The notes under the pieces: generated by a model
Database searches by the model: none
The model's input: the letters and a program-made list of their open reading frames with translations, nothing else
What the model was told of the DNA's origin: nothing
Source: a bacterium
Lineage (GTDB): Bacteria > Bacillota_I > Bacilli_A > RF39 > UBA660
Assembly (NCBI GenBank): GCA_029012525.1
Contig: JAQXMG010000097.1
Span: 1 to 10,160 of the forward strand
DNA length: 10,160 bases
Direction: 5' to 3'
Part shown: positions 1 through 4,744 of the stretch, one piece after another
Numbering within the stretch: position 1 is the stretch's first letter
How the letters are laid out: each line of letters begins with the position of its first letter
Position numbers and translations under genes: made by a program

Positions 1-118
1 AGGCGATGCAAATAAAGATGAAGATGATTATTTAATAAAAAAAGAAAATATAATTGGTATAGTAAAATTTAAAATTCCATACATAGGGTATCCTACTGTT
101 TGGTTTAGTGAAATATAG
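1..118 (+). CDS. sipW: SipW-like signal peptidase I (S26B family), C-terminal fragment
   Basis: Only the last 38 codons are in the window, read from base 2 to the TAG at 116-118. The fragment begins GDANKDEDDYLIKKENIIG and continues with IVKFKIPYIGYP. The GD-A-N opening with a following aspartate matches the last conserved box of ER/SipW-type signal peptidases, and the 'IIG.V.F.IPY.GY' stretch is the usual ending of that family just before the C-terminal membrane segment. The catalytic Ser/Lys part lies upstream of the window. The family cleaves signal peptides of exported proteins, including TasA-type fibre proteins, at the outer face of the membrane. The downstream TasA-like gene is the obvious substrate. 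The stop codon overlaps the ribosome binding site of the next gene (AGGAGG, 117-122), so the two are probably translationally coupled. A typical final membrane helix is not evident after the motif; the protein ends PTVWFSEI. Confidence 0.8.
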   Translation, partial: GDANKDEDDYLIKKENIIGIVKFKIPYIGYPTVWFSEI

Positions 119-127
119 GAGGAAAAC

Positions 128-1183
128 ATGAAAAAAACAAATGCGAAAAAATATTGTTTAAAGGAAATCAATTTAATTTTAACATTTATTTTATTTATTA
201 TTTTATCATTTTTATGCTTTGAAAAATCAATTATTATTCAAAAAGAGCAAAATGTAATTTATGAAGAATCTGGTAGTCCTAATTATAAAATATACTTAAA
301 AGATAACGATTATTATAAACAAAATTATCTTGATAAAGATATGAGCTATATAGCTAATTTAATTAATTACATTTCGATAAATTATAATTATAAATTTATT
401 TCTGATACAGAATTAAATGGTGAATATTATTATAAAATAGTAGCTGATTTAGAAATAAGAAATCCAAAAAACAATTCACTATTTTACATAGAAAGATATG
501 ATTTGTCTGAAGAAAAAATTTTTCCTATAAAAAATGAAAAAGAGTATATAATTAATGAAACAGTAGATATTAATTATGGCTATTATAATGCAATTGCAAA
601 TAATTTTGAAGCATCATATGGAGTTGATACTGAAAGCAATTTGATAGTAAGCTTAGAACTTCATAGAAGAATTGATGGGACACTAGTTAGTAATTCAGAC
701 ATTAACTGTGATGAAAAAATTAATTTAATAATTCCATTATCTGAAAAAACTATTAATCTAAAAGCAGAATCATTAGAATATAAAAATAAAAATGTTGTGG
801 TATCTTTAAATCATTATAAAATTGATGATATAAGATTTTTAATACTTGCTTTACTATTTTTAGGTCTTGCTTTAACAGTATTTATATACCTTACAACAAA
901 AACAATGCAGTTAAATTCTAAAATGAATTCTTATGATAAAATGTTAAGAAAAATATTGAGACAATATGACAGATTAATAGTAAATGTAAATACAATGCCA
1001 AATTTTAAAGAAAATAATACAATAGAAGTTGACAGTTTTTATGAATTACTAGATGCTAAAGATAATATTCATAATGCGATATTCTACTATGAAGTAACAC
1101 CTCATCAAAAATGTTATTTTTATATTAATAATGATAATAACTTTATTGTATATACTTTAAAAAATAGTGATTTAAAAAAATAG
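128..1183 (+). CDS. DUF5305-like two-TM membrane protein of the SipW/TasA cluster
   Basis: This 351-residue protein has an N-terminal membrane helix (about residues 16-33), an extracytoplasmic domain of about 200 residues, a second helix (about 235-257) and a C-terminal domain of about 95 residues predicted to be cytoplasmic. The outer domain has the pattern I associate with DUF5305: 'Y.IYLKDNDYY', then 'YIANLINYISINYNYKF', and later an 'INETVDINY' stretch and a polar beta-rich part. The tail 'VNVNTMPNF...IEVDSFYELLDAKD...AIFYYE' resembles that family's conserved C-terminus. DUF5305 proteins are known beside signal peptidase genes in archaea and Bacillota; their biochemical function is not established. 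The start is fixed by AGGAGG five bases upstream, overlapping the peptidase stop. By position it takes the place of TapA in Bacillus tapA-sipW-tasA, so an accessory, anchoring or assembly role for the TasA-like protein is plausible but inferred. The family call is from memory of its pattern, not a search. Confidence 0.65.
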   Translation: MKKTNAKKYCLKEINLILTFILFIILSFLCFEKSIIIQKEQNVIYEESGSPNYKIYLKDNDYYKQNYLDKDMSYIANLINYISINYNYKFISDTELNGEYYYKIVADLEIRNPKNNSLFYIERYDLSEEKIFPIKNEKEYIINETVDINYGYYNAIANNFEASYGVDTESNLIVSLELHRRIDGTLVSNSDINCDEKINLIIPLSEKTINLKAESLEYKNKNVVVSLNHYKIDDIRFLILALLFLGLALTVFIYLTTKTMQLNSKMNSYDKMLRKILRQYDRLIVNVNTMPNFKENNTIEVDSFYELLDAKDNIHNAIFYYEVTPHQKCYFYINNDNNFIVYTLKNSDLKK

Positions 1184-1186
1184 AAT

Positions 1187-1213
1187 AAAAATTATTTTAT
1201 AAAAACAATTTTT
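1187..1213 (+). terminator. Possible weak A/T-only terminator after the DUF5305-like gene
   Basis: AAAAATT (1187-1193) can pair with AATTTTT (1207-1213) around an inner TTTT/AAAA pairing, ending in a run of five T. It begins four bases after the stop of the upstream gene. All pairs are A-U, so termination would be weak and read-through into the TasA-like gene is likely. It may equally be chance in such A/T-rich DNA. Confidence 0.25.
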
Positions 1214-1214
1214 A

Positions 1215-1223
1215 TGATATAAT
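1215..1223 (+). promoter_or_regulatory. Extended -10 promoter for the TasA-like gene
   Basis: TGATATAAT (1215-1223) is a perfect TGn-TATAAT extended -10 element, 62 bases before the ATG of the TasA-like gene. No good -35 box lies 16-18 bases upstream (the DNA there is TTTTAT-like), which is acceptable for extended -10 promoters. Predicted transcription start is near 1229-1231. This would let the secreted protein be made in larger amounts than its processing genes. Confidence 0.5.
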
Positions 1224-1235
1224 TTATTTATAATA

Positions 1236-1267
1236 GAAATAGATGATATATATATTATTACTATTTC
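1236..1267 (+). promoter_or_regulatory. 5'-UTR stem-loop ahead of the TasA-like gene
   Basis: GAAATAG (1236-1242) pairs perfectly with CTATTTC (1261-1267). Between them TGATAT (1244-1249) can pair with ATATTA (1252-1257), giving a two-part stem with a small internal loop. If transcription starts near 1230, the hairpin sits almost at the mRNA 5' end and ends five bases before the ribosome binding site (1272-1280). Such 5'-terminal stem-loops are known to stabilise mRNAs of abundant proteins in Bacillota; that role here is inference. Confidence 0.4.
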
Positions 1268-1284
1268 AATGAAAGGAGGAAAAA

Positions 1285-1932
1285 ATGGAAAGAGATCGTA
1301 GTGCAAAGATTATTGCAATTGTTGCTTTATGTATTGCAATTGTTGGTTTATCAATAGGGTTTGCTGCATTTTCAAATAACCTAACAATTAAATCTAATGC
1401 AACAGTTTCACCAAATCCAAATGATTTTGATGTAAACTTTTCAACTTCAAATACTAGTGAGTTAGATGGTACTGTAAGTGGTGTTGGAACTAACTCAGCA
1501 ACTGCTGAAGATGCAACTATTGACAATTCAGATTCTCCTACAATTGCTGGTTTAAAAGCAAATTTTACAGAACCTGGACAAAAAGTAACATATAGTTTCT
1601 ATGCTCACAATGCTGGTAAATATAAAGCATATTTGAATAATGTTACATATTCTAATGTAAGCGGTGAAACAGCTACAAAAGTATGTACTGCTGGTGTCGG
1701 AACCGATGCTACAATGGTAGATGCAGCTTGTACTGGAATTAGTGTATCTTTAAAAGTTGGAAATGATACATATACTGGTTCTAAGGATAGTATTACAAAT
1801 CATTTATTAGGAATTGATGCCTATGAAGAAGTTGTTGTAACTATAGAATATAATAGTAGTGCATCAAGAGCTGACGGAGATTTTGAAGTAGCATTTGGAG
1901 ACATTAAATTGACTTATGATTCAGTAGATTAA
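1285..1932 (+). CDS. TasA/camelysin-like secreted protein with SipW-dependent signal peptide
   Basis: This 215-residue protein starts with MERDRSAK, a charged n-region, followed by a hydrophobic stretch (residues 9-28, ending GLSIGFAAFS) that has the typical look of SipW-dependent signal peptides; cleavage near A27/A28 is likely by analogy with TasA. The mature part is polar and beta-rich. 'FTEPGQKVTYSFYAHNAGKYKAYL' (about 94-117) parallels the 'LKPGD...F...NNG' segment of TasA, and the protein ends in a beta-strand 'FEVAFGDIKLTY'. There are two cysteines in the mature part, C134 and C149, which could form a disulfide. TasA-family proteins assemble into extracellular fibres or act as surface metallo-proteases (camelysin); I see no clear zinc motif, so a structural surface or matrix role is more likely. 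The start is set by AAAGGAGGA at 1272-1280. Linkage to a SipW-type peptidase gene supports the call. It could instead be a generic member of the expanded TasA-like families of gut Bacillota. Confidence 0.8.
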   Translation: MERDRSAKIIAIVALCIAIVGLSIGFAAFSNNLTIKSNATVSPNPNDFDVNFSTSNTSELDGTVSGVGTNSATAEDATIDNSDSPTIAGLKANFTEPGQKVTYSFYAHNAGKYKAYLNNVTYSNVSGETATKVCTAGVGTDATMVDAACTGISVSLKVGNDTYTGSKDSITNHLLGIDAYEEVVVTIEYNSSASRADGDFEVAFGDIKLTYDSVD

Positions 1933-1994
1933 TAAATTAAATTTTGTTAATTTAAGTATTTACTAAATATTTGGTTTAGATAAATAAACTAATG

Positions 1995-2019
1995 GGAGTG
2001 TAGAAATATACTTCTTTTT
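1995..2019 (+). terminator. Rho-independent terminator of the TasA-like gene
   Basis: GGAGTGTA (1995-2002) pairs with TATACTTC (2007-2014), including two G-U pairs, across a GAAA tetraloop, followed by TTTTTGTTT. It lies about 60 bases after the stop codon. The GNRA loop and U-tract make a convincing terminator of the secretion cluster. Confidence 0.7.
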
Positions 2020-2165
2020 GTTTAAATATTATATATTCTTTTTTTTTATATTTTAGAATCTATGCATCTATTGTTGTACTTGATATGTAATATTCTTTAA
2101 CCAAAGAAAGAATTATAACCGTCAAAATATTTTTTAATAATTAAATTTTTGTCCTTTTTTACTAT

Positions 2166-2197
2166 AAAATAGCACCTCACTTTTGAGGTGCTATTTT
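2166..2197. terminator. Bidirectional terminator between convergent genes
   Basis: AAAATAGCACCTCA (2166-2179) is the exact reverse complement of TGAGGTGCTATTTT (2184-2197), giving a 14-bp perfect stem with a four-base loop (CTTT). The A-run on one side and T-run on the other make it work in both directions. It lies 57 bases beyond the stop of the - strand U32 gene and backs up the terminator of the + strand TasA-like gene. It is the most G/C-rich spot in this spacer. Confidence 0.9.
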
Positions 2198-2253
2198 AGT
2201 TTAAAAACATTTTTTATTAAATTGTCCAGAGTGTGTTTGCTTCAATTATTAAG

Positions 2254-4419
2254 TCATTTTTCTATGTTTTCATCTAAATAATTATATCTAACATTATTTA
2301 TACCGATTTTAAAATAATCGTCTTTTTCTAAATTCCTTGGTTTATAATTATATATTTTCATAAGATTATTAGTTTCTTCTACTCTAAATTTATTGTTAAA
2401 TCTGTCAACTAAATAACAATTATTTGTATTATACAATTTATTAAGATCAAATTTACATATCATTGCTTCTTCATATCCATAAACAATAACCTCCAAATTG
2501 GGATGTTTTTTATATCTTTCATGATAAGAATCAATTATCATACTAATCTGTGTCTTTGTTAGTTCATAGGACAAAGTTATTTTTTTTACACCAATACTAT
2601 GTAAAAAAGCAACGCTATAAGAATTTACAACATTAAATGAAAAATCTGTATCGATATCTCTATATTTCAAACTACCCATTTCTCCAACTAATAAATGATT
2701 ATTATATTCTTCATAATTGTTAATAACTCGTTCTAATTTTAATACTTTTCTGTCATCATCAATTTCATCATACAAAGTTTTATCCATATAAATATATTTA
2801 ATATCTTTATCTTTAATTAGTTCATATTGTTTTTTAGTTTTTATATAATAATTAACATTTTGTTCTTTCTTAAAATCAGGCAAAGAAATATTATAATTTT
2901 TTTTAATATATTCATATTTATATAATCTTTTTTCATTAAGAATATCTATAGCTTTATTTTTAATATCATTAAGTTCTTTTACTTGGATAAAAATATCATC
3001 ATCACTTTTACATTCAAGATTTTTAAACTCATAAATAGTATTACCAAGTCTTGATATTTGCTTTTTAATTCTTTCGTTACTAGTAGGACTATTTATAGCA
3101 TTACTAACTATATTACCAACAACTTTAACCTTATTTTTGCCATCATCTAGTTCTAAAGTTAAAGTTTCATTAAGTTTTGCTGTTAGTTTTCCTGTTATAA
3201 AAACTTTTCTTTCACCTTTGTTAATAATATTATCTATTTCTTTATTTAAATTATAATCTGTTGTTTTAACAACCTTAGAATTAATTGATATTTTCTTATT
3301 GCAAGGGATAGAAACTATATCATTAACACAAGCACTTTCTATTCTTTTTTTATTACTGAACATACTAGTTACAATAAAGCCATAATCATTTAAAACAAAT
3401 CTTATCCCATCGTTAATACTTAAATTATCAGAAAGCTTTACTTCAACAAAATTATTTTTATAATTAATAACAGTTCCTATTTCTATGCCTAAATGATTTG
3501 GCCTAAATGAATTAGTAATATTGTTATTTTCTTCATTAAACAAAAATCCTTTAGTATAACAACGATTAAAAATTGTTTTTAACTTTTTGAGTTTATCATG
3601 ATCTATCATAACTTTTTTATCTTTTAAATAAGAATCAACAGCTTCGCGATATAGTTTTGTTACCATATAAACATATTCTTTTGATTTCATTCTGCCTTCT
3701 ATTTTAAAACTATCAATTCCAGCATCAATTAATTTATCTATGTTTTCTAAACTATTTAAATCTTTCATACTTAAAAGATAATTATCAGTATTTAATTTTT
3801 TATTATCTTTAATTAAATCATATTTAAGTCTACATGATCCCACACAACTGCCTCTGTTACCACTTCTATTTCCAATTAAACTAGAAAGTAAACATTGACC
3901 AGAGTAACTTACACATAAAGCACCATGAACAAATACTTCTATTTCAATTTTTGTATTATCTTTGATTTTTTTTATTGTATCAATATCAGTTTCTCTTGCT
4001 AATACAACTCTTTTTAATCCTAAACTTTCAATAAGTTTAACACCCTCTAAATTATGAATATGCATTTGAGTTGAAGCATGTAATTCCAATTTTGGGTATG
4101 TTTTTCTTATTACATCCATCATACCAATATCTTGAATAATTAAAGCATCAACATTATTTTTATATAAAAAATCTACATATTCTAAAAAAGTATCAACTTC
4201 ACGTTCATAAATTATAGTATTAACTGTAACATATACTTTTACACCGTAAAGATGGGCATACTTTATAGCATCAACAATTTCTTCATTTGTAAAGTTATCA
4301 GAAAAAGCTCGTGCTCCAAATAATTTTCCACCTAAATAAACAGCATCACATCCAGCTTCAATAGCGGCTTTTAAACATTCCATATTTCCCGCAGGAGATA
4401 AAATTTCAATTTTTTTCAT
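2254..4419 (-). CDS. U32 family protein with DUF3656 (RlhA-like RNA hydroxylation factor)
   Basis: This 721-residue protein opens with MKKIEILSPAGNMECLKAAIEAGCDAVYLGG, the classic U32 start of a TIM-barrel domain (about 1-290). The family signature follows: HGALCVSYSGQCLLSS then GNRSGNRGSC...CR, with cysteines C169, C176, C192 and C196; such cysteines bind an Fe-S cluster in studied U32 proteins (UbiU/UbiV). 'IFNRCYTKGFLF' (about 283-294) matches the end of the first domain, here with a Cys (C287) where many members have Gly or Asp. A beta-barrel-like part follows at about 305-390, then a DUF3656-like segment (about 395-515, with 'SPTSNERIKKQISRLGNTIYEF'), then a second half with 'FNVVNSYSVAFLHSIGVKKITLSYEL'. 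The RlhA/TrhP branches act in 23S rRNA C2501 or tRNA U34 hydroxylation; the older 'peptidase/collagenase' name is doubtful. DUF3656 and length favour the RlhA-like branch, but which RNA it modifies cannot be told from sequence. The ribosome binding site is weak (AAGAG). The gene is divergent from the nrd operon. Confidence 0.85.
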   Translation of the reverse strand: MKKIEILSPAGNMECLKAAIEAGCDAVYLGGKLFGARAFSDNFTNEEIVDAIKYAHLYGVKVYVTVNTIIYEREVDTFLEYVDFLYKNNVDALIIQDIGMMDVIRKTYPKLELHASTQMHIHNLEGVKLIESLGLKRVVLARETDIDTIKKIKDNTKIEIEVFVHGALCVSYSGQCLLSSLIGNRSGNRGSCVGSCRLKYDLIKDNKKLNTDNYLLSMKDLNSLENIDKLIDAGIDSFKIEGRMKSKEYVYMVTKLYREAVDSYLKDKKVMIDHDKLKKLKTIFNRCYTKGFLFNEENNNITNSFRPNHLGIEIGTVINYKNNFVEVKLSDNLSINDGIRFVLNDYGFIVTSMFSNKKRIESACVNDIVSIPCNKKISINSKVVKTTDYNLNKEIDNIINKGERKVFITGKLTAKLNETLTLELDDGKNKVKVVGNIVSNAINSPTSNERIKKQISRLGNTIYEFKNLECKSDDDIFIQVKELNDIKNKAIDILNEKRLYKYEYIKKNYNISLPDFKKEQNVNYYIKTKKQYELIKDKDIKYIYMDKTLYDEIDDDRKVLKLERVINNYEEYNNHLLVGEMGSLKYRDIDTDFSFNVVNSYSVAFLHSIGVKKITLSYELTKTQISMIIDSYHERYKKHPNLEVIVYGYEEAMICKFDLNKLYNTNNCYLVDRFNNKFRVEETNNLMKIYNYKPRNLEKDDYFKIGINNVRYNYLDENIEK

Positions 4420-4441
4420 AACACATCAACTCTTGGTTAAT

Positions 4442-4470
4442 ATTATAATCCAAAATTTAATTTTTTTCAA
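4442..4470 (-). promoter_or_regulatory. Sigma-A-type promoter of the U32 gene
   Basis: On the - strand TTGAAA (4470-4465) is followed after exactly 17 bases by TATAAT (4447-4442), 22 bases ahead of the ATG at 4419. Predicted transcription start is near 4435, giving a very short leader. The match to the vegetative consensus is strong. Confidence 0.75.
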
Positions 4471-4683
4471 ATTTCTAAAAATTTATTTTTTTTACAAAAA
4501 AACAAATATAAAATAATTACTAAACTTTACGACAATTGTTTTTTTATACTTTGTAAAGCGAACAAATTAAGACTTATTAACAAAAAGCATTGATAAACAA
4601 GACTATAATGTTTTTTTGTAAAAAAAATAAAAAAATCAAATTTACATTAAAAACGAAAAAATAAAAAACATACAAAAAAAACA

Positions 4684-4712
4684 TTGTTTTTATTTTCATA
4701 TTTTGTTATGAT
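4684..4712 (+). promoter_or_regulatory. Promoter of the nrd operon (extended -10)
   Basis: TTGTTT (4684-4689) is separated by exactly 17 bases from TATGAT (4707-4712), and TGT (4704-4706) completes an extended -10 element. Transcription would start near 4719-4720, giving a leader of about 25 bases. A-rich DNA immediately upstream could act as an UP element. It drives the NrdD-like gene, nrdG, nrdD and trxB as one unit, since no other promoter or terminator is visible between them. Confidence 0.7.
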
Positions 4713-4733
4713 TAGACCATAGCAAAATATGAA
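4695..4733. repeat. Paired inverted repeats over the nrd promoter, probable operator
   Basis: TTCATATTTTGTTATG (4695-4710) and CATAGCAAAATATGAA (4718-4733) are inverted copies matching at 15 of 16 positions around a 7-base centre. Seen another way, two units CATATTTTGTTATG (4697-4710) and its near-identical inverted copy (4718-4731) start 21 bp apart, about two helical turns, and each unit is itself bounded by CATA...TATG. The left unit contains the -10 box, and the right one covers the start site and runs up to the ribosome binding site. Transcription would begin inside the right arm, so an mRNA hairpin cannot form; a protein binding site that blocks RNA polymerase is more likely. It does not match the NrdR box consensus well. 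Confidence 0.6.
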
Positions 4734-4744
4734 GGGAGGTATTT

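Larger units (their letters stand above)
1933..2253. other. Convergent intergenic spacer, 321 bp
   Basis: Between the stop codons of the convergent TasA-like and U32 genes there is no convincing open reading frame. It holds two terminators (1995-2019 and 2166-2197). The 2020-2165 stretch is A/T-rich, with a short TTCTTT-AACC-AAAGAA inverted repeat near 2093-2108. I see no tRNA-like fold and no promoter with properly spaced -35 and -10 boxes, so nothing else is called. Confidence 0.6.
4420..4744. other. Divergent promoter region between the U32 gene and the nrd operon, 325 bp
   Basis: No open reading frame or RNA gene is supported here. The left edge holds the U32 promoter (4442-4470, - strand) and the right edge the nrd promoter with its inverted repeats (4684-4733). 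Between about 4618 and 4681 are repeated A-tracts of 5-8 bases (near 4621, 4629, 4649, 4656, 4663 and 4674) directly upstream of the nrd -35 box. This resembles an UP element and/or intrinsically bent DNA. A TATAAT at 4604-4609 has no -35 partner. The middle part (4471-4617) shows nothing I can name. Confidence 0.6.

Noticed and set aside
1266..1526. Antisense open frame of 86 codons opposite the TasA-like gene
   Set aside because: It is the complement of a well-supported gene, has no ribosome binding site and no recognisable protein features.
2020..2165. Small RNA or small protein gene in the convergent spacer
   Set aside because: No properly spaced promoter, no ribosome binding site with a following frame, and no stable fold apart from the terminators.
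4524..4558. CTTTAC...GTAAAG inverted repeat in the divergent spacer
   Set aside because: Only six bases per arm with a loop over 20 bases; expected by chance at this composition.
4604..4609. TATAAT as an additional nrd promoter
   Set aside because: There is no -35-like hexamer 16-18 bases upstream and no extended -10 TGn, and such hexamers are common by chance in this A/T-rich DNA.
4684..4740. NrdR boxes at the nrd promoter
   Set aside because: The 16-bp segments here share too few positions with the NrdR consensus (ACAC-W-ATAT-W-T-W-GTGT type), and the two units are about two turns apart rather than the usual three.
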